Source of the DNA: Caccocola sp964450835
GTDB taxonomy: Bacteria > Synergistota > Synergistia > Synergistales > Synergistaceae
Direction of reading: 5' to 3'
Assembly (NCBI GenBank): GCA_964450835.1
Contig: CAYVEQ010000011.1
Span: forward strand, 1-45,608
DNA: 45,608 nucleotides
How positions within the stretch are numbered: the stretch's first letter is position 1; each line of letters opens with the position of its first letter. Of the stretch, positions 1 to 7,492 are shown piece after piece. A program made the translations under genes and the position numbers. Below the pieces are notes generated by a model. It ran no database searches and was not told the DNA's origin. It saw only the letters and a program-made list of their open reading frames with translations.

Positions 1-113
1 GCGCCGCGCGCTTCCAAAAACGGCTCGCGGGCGCGAAAAACGCCGGCGTTTGTGCTATACTGACCTGTGTGTTTTTTATCTTCTGCGGCAGAGCCGCTTG
101 CGGGGAATTTTTC

Positions 114-1556
114 ATGATTGACATATCCGATTTCGATCCCGGCCTTGCGCGCGGCGGGAACACGCTGATGCTCGGCGGCAACGATAGAAAAGCCGCCAGC
201 TTCCGCGCTCTCGCCGAAACGTGGTCGCGCGAGTTCCCGCAGGACGCGCTGATTATACTCGACCACACGGGCGCTCTTTACGAAAGCTGCGAGGGCGAGG
301 CGATGCTGGCCGATCTTGCGAGCCGAGGCTCCGTCTTCCCTGACCTCATAGAGCCGTTTGTCATGAACGAGACGACCGGTGAGTCAAGCGCGAACATCGC
401 GAACGCCGTGCGCACCGCCGCCTATCAGGAAATCCGCTCGCGCGACGCCAACGATAAATTCTTCGACGACTTAGGCAAACTTGTGACAGACCGCATGATT
501 CTCTATATGCTCGAAACGGAGAAGAACGTACTGCGCAACATCGCGGGCGGACGCGAGATAAGCGACGTCACCGGGCGCCTTAATCTCTTTTCGCTCTTCT
601 GCCGCCAGCACAGATACATAGAGTCGCTCATGACAAAGGCTCTCAACGGCGAGAGGAACGCCTTGCCCGACAAACACAGCCGCGACGTCGCAGAGAGATC
701 CGGAACGCCGCGCACAAGAGAGTACGCGCTTGCCGCCTATATTCTCGCGCGCGAGCTGAGGTTCCAGAAAAACGGAGACAAAGATTCGCCCGTGCCCTTC
801 GCGGATCTTCTTTTCACGACATCCGAAACGTCAAACACCCAGCGTTGCGTTAAAATGCAGGCCGACGCGAGCACCGCGGACTTTCGCGCTCTGCTCTCTC
901 TTGTCACTGACAAGGCGGAGACGCTTTCGCGCCTTCGCACTCTGAAACTCGGCGAATATTTCAGATCGCCGGGAGGTGTACCGCTCTTTGTATGCTCAAG
1001 CGGGAACACGTCGGCGGACAGAGGCTTCGCGGCACTGCTTTCCGCCGCAGCCGGAGCCGCGGCTCAAAGCGCCGGCACCCGCGCCGTGATACTCGCGCCT
1101 GAGATTGACAGGTGGGGACTCATCAACTTTCTCGATAAATTTCGCCAGAGCTGGGATAACCTCAGCTTCATATTCGGCTACGGGAACTTCTCGCGCCTTT
1201 CGCTCGAAAGCCGCGCGGAGGAGGCGCAGCTAATTGAGACGCTCTACTCGCTGAGCGACCGGCGCGTATGGCACGCGACGAAAGAGGAGCGGCTCAACAA
1301 GGCATTCGCCGCCTACGTATCGGACGCGGACGTCATCTACGCCCCGGACGATCTCGACAGAGAGATACGCGCCGTCGAGGAGGACGGACGCGTGCGCTAC
1401 GCCGCCCTTGACGAAAAGCGGCCCGCCCGTCTGCGCTCGCGTGAAAAACTGCGCCGCGAGCGCGGTGCCGCCGCAAGGCTCTGGATAACGGACGGCGAGG
1501 CGAAATCCGGCGGACTTACGCTTGAATCGCTGCTGGAGGAGGGCGAGACGCTGTGA
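114..1556 (+). CDS. VirD4/TraG-like protein with degenerate Walker motifs
   Basis: A 480-residue protein with no clear signal peptide or membrane segment. Its layout follows the TraG/VirD4 type IV coupling ATPases. There is a nucleotide-loop-like stretch at residues 17-29 (NTLMLGGNDRKAAS), a segment LIILDHTGALY at 46-56 that parallels the family's DPKGELY, a stretch KFFDDLGKLVTDRMILYML that parallels their FW...L..LILYL, and RAVILAPEIDRWGLI near 323-337 where the family has the Walker B ILDEFANLG. The Walker A GKS/T is absent (GGNDRKAAS) and Walker B DE reads PE, so I infer it cannot hydrolyse ATP. I chose the ATG preceded by GGGGAA over an upstream GTG at 69. It overlaps the next gene by GTGA, so translation is probably coupled to the intact AAA+ ATPase. 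Homology is judged by eye and remote; function unknown. Confidence 0.6.
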   Translation: MIDISDFDPGLARGGNTLMLGGNDRKAASFRALAETWSREFPQDALIILDHTGALYESCEGEAMLADLASRGSVFPDLIEPFVMNETTGESSANIANAVRTAAYQEIRSRDANDKFFDDLGKLVTDRMILYMLETEKNVLRNIAGGREISDVTGRLNLFSLFCRQHRYIESLMTKALNGERNALPDKHSRDVAERSGTPRTREYALAAYILARELRFQKNGDKDSPVPFADLLFTTSETSNTQRCVKMQADASTADFRALLSLVTDKAETLSRLRTLKLGEYFRSPGGVPLFVCSSGNTSADRGFAALLSAAAGAAAQSAGTRAVILAPEIDRWGLINFLDKFRQSWDNLSFIFGYGNFSRLSLESRAEEAQLIETLYSLSDRRVWHATKEERLNKAFAAYVSDADVIYAPDDLDREIRAVEEDGRVRYAALDEKRPARLRSREKLRRERGAAARLWITDGEAKSGGLTLESLLEEGETL

Positions 1557-2374
1557 AAAAGGCGCAGGACAAACTTCCGCCGCTCTGCGCGAAATACGGA
1601 CGCCAGCTCGGGCGCGGCACGCGCGGCATTGAGCATATACTTGAAGACACGGCCGCGCTTGACAGAATAGCTGTCGCTCTTGCCTCGGAGGAGCAGAACA
1701 ACGTGGCGCTCACGGGCCCCGCGGGGTGCGGCAAAACCTCGTCGGTACACAAGCTCGCAGAGCTCATCGATGAAGGGCGCTACGCGCGCCTTGCCGGCCG
1801 GCGCGTCGTCGTGCTCAACATCGACCTCATCAATCAGGAAAAAGAAAAAAGAGATTTGCGCTTCAAACACGTGCTTGACGAGGCCGGGTATTACGGCATC
1901 ATAATCTATGTCGACGAGGCGCACCGCCTGAGCGAAAACCTGGGCCCCACGAACCTGCTCAACACTCTCAAACCCTACATCACAGGCGGCGACATAAGCA
2001 TGCTTATCTCAACGACCTCCGAAGAGTACCGCAGGTACATAGCCTGCGACAGAGCGATGGAGAGGCGCTTTCAGTCCATAGAACTGCGGGAGCCCGACCA
2101 CGACCGGCTGATACGGATAATCGAACACGTCGCGCGCACCCGCTACCCGAACATAAAAATAGGGCGCGACGCGATAGAAGAGACGGCCCGCCTCGCCGCG
2201 ATATGCTCGCCTGAGCGCAGCGAGCCGGCGCGTTCGCTCGAACTGCTGCACTACGAAATATCGGCGGCGCGCATCGGCCTGCCGCCAGCGCTTGACGCGG
2301 AGGAAATCACCGCGGCTGACGTAAGACGCGCCGCCGTGCTTAAAACCGGCGGAAAAACAGTTTTGGAGATGTAA
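1553..2374 (+). CDS. ClpB/ClpA-type AAA+ ATPase, single domain
   Basis: A 273-residue stand-alone AAA+ ATPase. Walker A is GPAGCGKT at about residues 55-62, Walker B IIIYVDEAHR at about 114-123, sensor 1 lies in LISTTSEEY, and AMERRFQSIELREPD carries the arginine finger as in the first AAA domain of ClpA/ClpB (consensus ALERRFQ.V...EP). No Clp N-domain, middle coiled coil or second AAA domain is present. This suggests a partner-specific remodelling ATPase and not a general disaggregase; that role is inference. It starts with GTG at 1553, overlapping the stop of the VirD4-like gene by four bases, and the next gene starts two bases after its stop, so the three form one translational unit. Confidence 0.8.
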   Translation: MKKAQDKLPPLCAKYGRQLGRGTRGIEHILEDTAALDRIAVALASEEQNNVALTGPAGCGKTSSVHKLAELIDEGRYARLAGRRVVVLNIDLINQEKEKRDLRFKHVLDEAGYYGIIIYVDEAHRLSENLGPTNLLNTLKPYITGGDISMLISTTSEEYRRYIACDRAMERRFQSIELREPDHDRLIRIIEHVARTRYPNIKIGRDAIEETARLAAICSPERSEPARSLELLHYEISAARIGLPPALDAEEITAADVRRAAVLKTGGKTVLEM

Positions 2375-2376
2375 GC

Positions 2377-2970
2377 ATGCTCAAAGCGACACTTGAACTC
2401 TGCGGCGAATACGGCCTTGACGACCGCAAGACGAGCGCTGCTATCGCGAAAAAAACTCTGGAACAAATCCACAGGGAATACCTTGAAGAGCTCTTCACGG
2501 CCGCGAGACGCCACCGCCTCGATATCTGGGATTTTGTCCGGAAATTTATGGACTCGCCTCTCTCGCTGCGTCTCGACAGTCCGGCGCGGCTGCTTGCCGT
2601 GGAGTCGGAGCTGCTCTTTCGCGACTTTTCCATATACTGCGTGCAGAACCACATAACTCTTGAAAGCGCGCCGGACGCGAAAGCCGGTATGAACGCCTTC
2701 CGTACCATCTCGCCCGAGGCGAAGTGGCTTGCCGCGATATATTCCGCGTGGCACGCGAAGACCGGCGAGGCGGGACGCGAAATAGCGGAACGCGCCCCCG
2801 CCGATCTTCTTCGCAAAATCCACAGAAAGGCGATGTCGCACCCTGTCGACGAGATAATCCGGCTGCTGATGGAGCGCTCGGCGAAAGCCGCGGAAATTTT
2901 GCCGCAAGACTGCGCTCTGCTTGAAAAAAAACGCGCCGCAGCAAAAAACGCTGAGAGCGAACAGAACTAA
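2377..2970 (+). CDS. Hypothetical helical protein, third gene of the AAA+ cluster
   Basis: A 197-residue protein I do not recognise. It is rich in Ala, Glu, Arg and Leu, predicted mostly helical by eye, and has no signal peptide, membrane segment or metal motif. The C-terminus is lysine/alanine-rich. The ATG follows GGAG by a normal spacing and lies two bases after the AAA+ stop. A bidirectional terminator at 2986-3013 ends the operon. Genomic coupling suggests an adaptor or substrate for the AAA+ ATPase; nothing in the sequence proves it. Confidence 0.75.
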   Translation: MLKATLELCGEYGLDDRKTSAAIAKKTLEQIHREYLEELFTAARRHRLDIWDFVRKFMDSPLSLRLDSPARLLAVESELLFRDFSIYCVQNHITLESAPDAKAGMNAFRTISPEAKWLAAIYSAWHAKTGEAGREIAERAPADLLRKIHRKAMSHPVDEIIRLLMERSAKAAEILPQDCALLEKKRAAAKNAESEQN

Positions 2971-2985
2971 AATAAACAAAAAAAA

Positions 2986-3013
2986 TTCCGCGACGCGCTC
3001 GCGGGACTTTTTT
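2986..3013. terminator. Bidirectional intrinsic terminator
   Basis: An 8-bp stem (TTCCGCGA / TCGCGGGA) with a 5-nt loop is flanked by an A-run on the left and TTTTTT on the right. It can end both the plus-strand AAA+ operon and the minus-strand cobalamin riboswitch transcript. Confidence 0.8.
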
Positions 3014-3226
3014 CTTTCGCGCGCTGCGGAACAGCGTAACTTGCCCGCGCGGGGCGAGGGGGCATAAAGATGGCGGCTCCGGTTGCCAACGAGCCCGAAG
3101 CCGCCGCAGAAAGGGAACTTGATCTATCGCGAACGGGGCGGGTCGGGAACGCCGCCCCGGGTGTTTTGATTCCCCCGCCGCGGGCATCGCGGGGGAAGGT
3201 GTGTGGAATTTCTTATAAACGCGCCT

Positions 3227-3376
3227 TTATTTCGCGAAGGCGCAGCACTTCTTCAGGAAGTACAGTCTCTTCCGTGCTTCACGGTTTTCGCCGGCCACCT
3301 CCTCTCGGCGCTCTCTTATCGGCGCCTCTCTTTCAAATTCCCGCAAAAAAGCCGCCCACGCGGGCGGCTCGGACAT
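3227..3376 (-). CDS. Small ORF (49 aa) downstream of the cobalamin riboswitch
   Basis: The only plausible reading frame between the riboswitch and the terminator at 2986-3013. The 49-residue product begins MSEPPAWAAFLREFEREA and ends LKKCCAFAK. It is strongly charged, with a likely amphipathic helix and a CC pair near the C-terminus. I recognise no family. Start choice is weak: no good Shine-Dalgarno lies just before the ATG, a GTG lies 15 bases upstream in frame, and codons 3-10 overlap the riboswitch terminator hairpin. It could be a real B12-controlled small protein, a remnant, or a chance ORF in a non-coding riboswitch transcript. Confidence 0.4.
   Translation of the reverse strand: MSEPPAWAAFLREFEREAPIRERREEVAGENREARKRLYFLKKCCAFAK
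3345..3368 (-). terminator. Riboswitch-controlled intrinsic terminator
   Basis: On the minus strand, stem GCCGCCC/GGGCGGC with loop GCGT is followed by six U. The 5' arm (3367-3359, CCGCCCGCG) is perfectly complementary over 9 nt to CGCGGGCGG at 3432-3424, which sits in the loop of an upstream hairpin. This gives a mutually exclusive antiterminator. Confidence 0.8.
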
Positions 3377-3416
3377 TCGCGGCAGAGGCGGCGACACGCC
3401 TCGTTAAACGCTTCCG

Positions 3417-3444
3417 GCAATCTCCGCCCGCGCAGAGATTGCCT
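3417..3444 (-). promoter_or_regulatory. Expression-platform hairpin of the cobalamin riboswitch
   Basis: A perfect 9-bp stem (GGCAATCTC/GAGATTGCC) follows the aptamer. Its loop and 3' edge contain CGCGGGCGG, the antiterminator strand for the hairpin at 3345-3368. Formation of this stem would favour termination. That switching logic is inferred from complementarity. Confidence 0.65.
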
Positions 3445-3453
3445 CTCAAAGAG

Positions 3454-3596
3454 TCACAGACCGGTCTCCTGACTTCCGTTCTTCCTACCAGCGCGCCTTC
3501 CCGTATTCCAGTGGCTTTGCGCTTCGTCGCGGTTACAGTGGCGGGGCCGCTCAGGTTTCGCACCTGATTCCCGAACATCTGCCTCTTTGTATTCTG
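3454..3596 (-). ncRNA. Cobalamin (B12) riboswitch aptamer
   Basis: Read on the minus strand, the hallmark elements occur in order: GGTGCGAAACC, GCGGCCCCGCCACTGTAA, AGCCACTGG, GGGAAGG, and the B12 box GTCAGGAGACC. This is a canonical AdoCbl-class aptamer. It has its own promoter at 3608-3636. Downstream there is no cobalamin synthesis or transport gene, only a 49-codon ORF and then the convergent AAA+ operon. Confidence 0.93.
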
Positions 3597-3607
3597 TTGT
3601 GATAACC

Positions 3608-3636
3608 ATGATACACAATCTCGCCTTTTTCGTCAA
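3608..3636 (-). promoter_or_regulatory. Sigma70-type promoter of the B12 riboswitch transcript
   Basis: Minus strand TTGACG (3636-3631), 17-nt spacer, TATCAT (3613-3608). Transcription would start about 10 nt upstream of the aptamer. Confidence 0.8.
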
Positions 3637-3691
3637 CCGCCGGCGCGGGCCTTGGAGCAGCTAAGCCGCCGTCACTTCGCGCGAAAAAAAT

Positions 3692-3713
3692 CCCGCCTCT
3701 TGCGCGAGGCGGG
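3692..3713. terminator. Bidirectional intrinsic terminator after rubredoxin
   Basis: Stem CCCGCCTC/GAGGCGGG with A/T runs on both sides. On the minus strand it ends the rubredoxin transcript just before the riboswitch promoter. Confidence 0.85.
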
Positions 3714-3739
3714 AAATTTTTTATTTTTTCGTCTCTCTC

Positions 3740-3898
3740 TTATTGCTCTTCAAACATTTCTTTGCCGACGCCGCAGACGGGGCAGACCCAGTCGTCGGGG
3801 ATGTCTTCAAAGGCTGTTCCCGCGGCTATCCCGGAATCGGGGTCGCCTATCTCGGGGTCATACACGTAACCGCATACTGTGCAGACATACTTCTTCAT
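3740..3898 (-). CDS. Rubredoxin
   Basis: A 52-residue protein beginning MKKYVCTVCGYVYDP and containing DDWVCPVCGVGK. The two CxxCG-type pairs (Cys6/Cys9 and Cys39/Cys42) bind one iron in the rubredoxin fold, and the length is exactly typical. It is a cytosolic one-electron carrier in anaerobes, serving for example oxygen and peroxide detoxification. The ATG follows AAGGAGA at good spacing. It is monocistronic: a terminator lies at 3692-3713 and pepP ends 73 bp upstream. Confidence 0.97.
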   Translation of the reverse strand: MKKYVCTVCGYVYDPEIGDPDSGIAAGTAFEDIPDDWVCPVCGVGKEMFEEQ

Positions 3899-3971
3899 GT
3901 AATTTCTCTCCTTTTCATGGCGTCTTGGGTAGCAGACAACTCTACGCGGACATTATAGCACAGCGCGATTG

Positions 3972-5066
3972 TTATGAAATAACGAAAAGCTCCCGAGCGA
4001 GAGACTCTGTCAGAGCTTCGGCGCCGCTTCCCGTTATTATGTAATCGTCCTCAAGCCTCATGCCGCCTTCGCCGGGGAGGTAAAGGCCAGGCTCTACCGT
4101 CACGATGTCGCCCTCGGCGAGAACGCAGTCGCGCCGCGGCGAGAGAGACGGCTCTTCGTGGATTTCAAGACCTATGCCGTGGCCCAGGCTGTGAGTGAAA
4201 TATTTTTCTTTGCCTTCGCGCGCGAAAACCGCCGCAGCAGCCGCGTGAACGGAGCCGCCCGAAACACCCGCCTTGAGAGCGGCGGCACCCGCGTCATGCG
4301 CCTCTTTTACGAGTGCGTGCAGAGCGAGAGCCTCGTCAGTCGGCGCGCCTATCGAGAAATTGCGTGTGATGTCGCAGCAATAGCCTTTCCACCGTGCGCC
4401 GCAGTCGACCGTGACGCATTCGCCGCGCTCCATCGGCCTCTCAGTCGCGCGTCCGTGAGGCACAGCGCCGCGCGGGCCCGAAGCCACAATCATGTCGAAG
4501 GCCGTTGTGCCGCCCGACGCGTTTATGCGGAAGTTGAGCAGAGATTCAAATTCCTTCTCGGTCATGCCGGGCTTTACCGATGAGATCGTTTCAAGAAAAG
4601 CCCGCGAAGCTATCTCTCCGGCGTGCCTTATGCAGGATATTTCTTCCGAGTCTTTCGCGCGGCGCAGAGTTTCCATCGCCTCTCCTCCGTCGCGCCAGCG
4701 TCCGGAATCGGAGGAGAGCGCGAGCCAGTTTTTGTGCGACGTTTTTCTCGCCTCGCAGAGAATCTCTTCGGCTCCGTGAAGGCGCAGACTCTCGCGCAAA
4801 CCGCTGACGAGGCTTTCTTTCGGGAGCTTCACGGTGTAAGGCGACCGCGCGCGTCCCGCTTCAGCGTAGCGCCCGTCAAGAATAAGCTCCGGCTCCGCGT
4901 CTGCGTAGACGGCTATGGCTCCAGCGGTGCAGCGAAAGCCGCTCAGGTAAAATAGACTCTCCCAGTTCGAGTCCTCGTCGTTGAGGGCGACGAAGGCCCG
5001 CGCGCCGCTTTTGCTCATTTCAAGGCGAAGGCGCGCGGCGCGCGCAAGAATATATTCCCGCTCCAT
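3972..5066 (-). CDS. M24B aminopeptidase (Xaa-Pro peptidase family)
   Basis: A 364-residue cytosolic metallopeptidase of the pita-bread fold (PepP/PepQ group), which cleaves Xaa-Pro bonds in short peptides. The N-terminal creatinase-like domain spans about residues 1-130 and the catalytic domain the rest. The five metal ligands are visible: two Asp in TVDCGARWKGYCCDITRNF, His in HSLGHGIGLEIHEEP, Glu in TVEPGLYLPGEGG and Glu in RLEDDYIIT. Its start overlaps the stop of the AIR-synthase gene by one base (TAATG), placing it last in the tkt-trmI-queH operon. Peptidase use fits an amino-acid fermenter. Confidence 0.93.
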   Translation of the reverse strand: MEREYILARAARLRLEMSKSGARAFVALNDEDSNWESLFYLSGFRCTAGAIAVYADAEPELILDGRYAEAGRARSPYTVKLPKESLVSGLRESLRLHGAEEILCEARKTSHKNWLALSSDSGRWRDGGEAMETLRRAKDSEEISCIRHAGEIASRAFLETISSVKPGMTEKEFESLLNFRINASGGTTAFDMIVASGPRGAVPHGRATERPMERGECVTVDCGARWKGYCCDITRNFSIGAPTDEALALHALVKEAHDAGAAALKAGVSGGSVHAAAAAVFAREGKEKYFTHSLGHGIGLEIHEEPSLSPRRDCVLAEGDIVTVEPGLYLPGEGGMRLEDDYIITGSGAEALTESLARELFVIS

Positions 5067-6046
5067 TATCCGCCCATCTTAAGCAGACGCCATAACTCCT
5101 CCTCGGGTTCGGGAAGAGCTTCGGCAAGAGGCTTGCCCATGCGCCCCGCAATGACCGCGTCAAAGCCGGCGGTTTTGAGAGAGGCGAGCGCGTCACCCGC
5201 CGTTTCGGGCGGAATGACGGCAATCAGACTGCCTGACGCTATCAGTTTCAGCGGATTGAAGCGCAGACGTTCAGCCGCGCGCTTTGTCAGAGGGTGAACA
5301 GGCAGCGCCCCGCGCGTGAGCTCCGCCCGCAGACCGCAGAGCGCGGAAATTTCGTCAAGGCCGCCGAGGAAACCACCCTCCGTCGGGTCGTGCATAAACT
5401 TGGCATAGTCGCGCACGGCGCGCGATTCTTCAAGAACCGAGGTCATTCCGGCCCAGGAGACTATTTCGGCAATTTCCTCTTCGCTCATAAAAGGAGCGAG
5501 AAGCTCCGGCCTGTCGAGAGCGAGTATGGACATTCCCTCGATACCGATGTGCTTCGTCACGATAATCAGGTCGCCCTCCGATATATCGCCGGCGCGCATG
5601 ACCTTGTCCGCCGTGCCTATCAGCGCGCCCATTATTACGGGCCGGTCGTAGCGGTCGTTGAACTCAGTGTGGCCGCCGGCGACAGCTATGCCCTGCGCGC
5701 GGCATTCCTCGTCGATTTCGCTCATTATGCCTCTCGCGCACTCTTCACCCGCAGACGGCGGCAGTATCAGCGTGACGGCAAGATAAGCGGGGTCTCCTCC
5801 CTTTGAAGCGATGTCGTTTGAATTTATCCGGACAAGCAGTCTTCCCGCTCCTTTGTCGGCACCGACCACAGGGTCGGAGGAGAAGACGAGATATTTGCCG
5901 GAGGGCCAGCTTATCACCGAGGCATCCTCACCTACGCCTGGGCCGATCAAAACCTCCGGACGGTGCGCGCCCGTATACGAGAGTACGCTGCGCCGAAGCG
6001 CCTCGGGCGGAAGCTTGCCGACGGGAAGTTTGTGTTTATCCGCCAT
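5066..6046 (-). CDS. AIR synthase-related (HypE-like) protein
   Basis: A 326-residue ATP-binding protein of the AIR synthase/HypE/ThiL fold. The N-terminal Gly/Asp loop reads GPGVGEDASVI, followed by SSDPVVGADKGAGRLLV and INSNDIASKGGDP. The C-terminal half carries MHDPTEGGFLGGL as in HypE and SelD relatives. Canonical HypE ends in a cysteine that is carbamoylated; this protein ends in WRLLKMGG, so it should not do the HypE cyanation reaction and the substrate is open. I chose the ATG at 6046 with GAGGTG upstream and rejected a 76-residue extension that only reads queH in another frame. It follows queH by 2 nt. Confidence 0.75.
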   Translation of the reverse strand: MADKHKLPVGKLPPEALRRSVLSYTGAHRPEVLIGPGVGEDASVISWPSGKYLVFSSDPVVGADKGAGRLLVRINSNDIASKGGDPAYLAVTLILPPSAGEECARGIMSEIDEECRAQGIAVAGGHTEFNDRYDRPVIMGALIGTADKVMRAGDISEGDLIIVTKHIGIEGMSILALDRPELLAPFMSEEEIAEIVSWAGMTSVLEESRAVRDYAKFMHDPTEGGFLGGLDEISALCGLRAELTRGALPVHPLTKRAAERLRFNPLKLIASGSLIAVIPPETAGDALASLKTAGFDAVIAGRMGKPLAEALPEPEEELWRLLKMGG

Positions 6047-6048
6047 TT

Positions 6049-6633
6049 TTATTTCACCTCCGTGACGGCCGGCTCTCTCATGGAGAAGAGACAGCCGCAG
6101 TAATTCTGCCGGTAAAGTCCGAGCCGTCTGCTTTCCGCCACGGAGCGCCTGAAGCCGTCGCCTTTGCGCCAGACGCGCTTTTCCCACAAGAGGCCGTTTT
6201 CCGACGCGACATCCGCGCCGATTTCGTTTATAAGAGCGGCGTCCTTGTGCGGGCTTATCGTGAGGGTGGTGCAAAGGTGCGAAAATCCCTTTTTACGCGC
6301 GCAGACGGCCGCCGCCTCAAGCTGAAGGCGAAAGCAGACGGCGCACCTTGCGCCGCGCTCCGGCTCATGTTCAAGGCCGCGCACAGCGCCGAACCAGCCG
6401 CCGGTCTCGTAGACCGGTGTAAAGAGCCGTCCGCCCGCCGCGGCCGCCGCGGCGCGCGCGGCCTCCAGCCTGCGTTCGTATTCTTCGCGCGGGTGGATGT
6501 TGCCGCCGTAGAAATATCCCGCTGTATCGAAACCCTCGCGCGTCAGTTCCGGCCACGGAACTGTGGCGTCGGGCCCGCAGCATATATGAAGTAGCAGACG
6601 GTTCTCACTCAATTCCCGGCGCGGCCTCCTCAT
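6049..6633 (-). CDS. queH: Epoxyqueuosine reductase QueH
   Basis: A 194-residue member of the QueH (former DUF208) family, which reduces epoxyqueuosine to queuosine at the wobble base of tRNAs with GUN anticodons using Fe-S clusters. Visible motifs are LLLHICCGPDATV near the N-terminus (Cys-Cys-Gly-Pro), GARCAVCFRLQLE, TTLTISPHKD and YCGCLFS near the C-terminus, supplying the expected cysteines. The start is uncertain: ATG 6633 overlaps the end of trmI by 29 nt, while a TTG fused to the trmI stop is also possible. It sits with another tRNA-modification gene, trmI. Confidence 0.9.
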   Translation of the reverse strand: MRRPRRELSENRLLLHICCGPDATVPWPELTREGFDTAGYFYGGNIHPREEYERRLEAARAAAAAAGGRLFTPVYETGGWFGAVRGLEHEPERGARCAVCFRLQLEAAAVCARKKGFSHLCTTLTISPHKDAALINEIGADVASENGLLWEKRVWRKGDGFRRSVAESRRLGLYRQNYCGCLFSMREPAVTEVK

Positions 6634-7492
6634 CTTCGCTTTTGCAGTGCGCGTCTTCTTCGAGTGCGCTGCCGCGCGGCTGCTCTTTTTCCGCACCAGT
6701 TTCATCGTCCTGTTCTGTAGCGGGAAGCGGCAGAGTTTTTACCCCGAAGATGAGATAGCCCGTGTGTCCGATCATCATATCCTCCGGACGAACGCGGTTC
6801 GGTTCGGTCTTGAAGTAGCGGAGCATTATCTCTGCCACTTGGACGTCCGCGAAGTTGAACGTCTGGAGCGCGCGCAGCGTCTCGGAAATCTGGTTTGTCG
6901 TTGGCACCAGTATGCCCAGATGACAGCCGGCGGCGAGAGCTTCGTATGCTTTGTCGATATACTCCCACGGCGTCGGCACGTCGAGAAAAACGGCGTCCGC
7001 GTCGCGTTCTTTGAAACCCTCGTCAAGCGGGCGCACGTTGAATTCTATCCTGTGCGCTACGCCCCACTTCTCCGCGTTCTTTTTCGCGAGGGCCGAAAAC
7101 TCCTCGCGGCGGTCATAGGTGCAGACGCGTCCCGTGTCGCCGACGAAATGGGCGAAGGTGCAGCATAGGCTGCCGGAGCCTGTGCCGCACTCCACGACCG
7201 TGCAGCCGGGAAAGACGTTCAGATGCTCGATGATAAAGCCCGCCTCTTTCGGGAAAACTATCTGCGTTTGGCGTTTCAGCCTGCGCGTGTATTCGCCGAG
7301 CGTCGGCCGCAGAAGATAATAGACCTCTCCCTTCGGCGTCCTAATGCCCTCTCCGAAACAACGCCCGATGATTTCGGAATGTTTGATCTGCCCGAAGTGC
7401 GTCCCCTGCGACTGCCCCTGCCGCAGCTTGATCAGGAAGCTGTCGCCTTTTTTAGGGTTCCAGATAAAGACGAGATCGCCTTCGTTAATCAT
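6605..7492 (-). CDS. trmI: tRNA (adenine-N1)-methyltransferase, TrmI family
   Basis: A 295-residue SAM-dependent enzyme that makes m1A58 in the tRNA T-loop, active as a tetramer in characterised homologues. An N-terminal beta domain (about 1-95) includes IWNPKKGDSFLIKL. The Rossmann domain has motif I VVECGTGSGSLCCTFAH and the following acidic residue in CTYDRREEF, then DAVFLDVPTPWEY, the family's catalytic region. The acidic C-terminal tail (about 260-295) is an extension. The ATG overlaps the transketolase stop by 8 nt. Confidence 0.92.
   Translation of the reverse strand: MINEGDLVFIWNPKKGDSFLIKLRQGQSQGTHFGQIKHSEIIGRCFGEGIRTPKGEVYYLLRPTLGEYTRRLKRQTQIVFPKEAGFIIEHLNVFPGCTVVECGTGSGSLCCTFAHFVGDTGRVCTYDRREEFSALAKKNAEKWGVAHRIEFNVRPLDEGFKERDADAVFLDVPTPWEYIDKAYEALAAGCHLGILVPTTNQISETLRALQTFNFADVQVAEIMLRYFKTEPNRVRPEDMMIGHTGYLIFGVKTLPLPATEQDDETGAEKEQPRGSALEEDAHCKSEDEEAAPGIE

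Noticed and set aside
2546..3187. 213-codon minus-strand frame after the B12 riboswitch
   Set aside because: It reads through the bidirectional terminator and antisense to the helical-protein gene, is Arg/Pro/Ser-rich, and has no RBS; it is a shadow of the plus-strand gene.
3333..3578. 81-codon minus-strand frame
   Set aside because: It lies inside the cobalamin riboswitch and its terminator; the sequence is explained by RNA structure.
6047..6274. N-terminal extension of the AIR-synthase gene
   Set aside because: It overlaps queH completely and is basic, low-complexity sequence; GAGGTG plus ATG at 6046 gives the family N-terminus.
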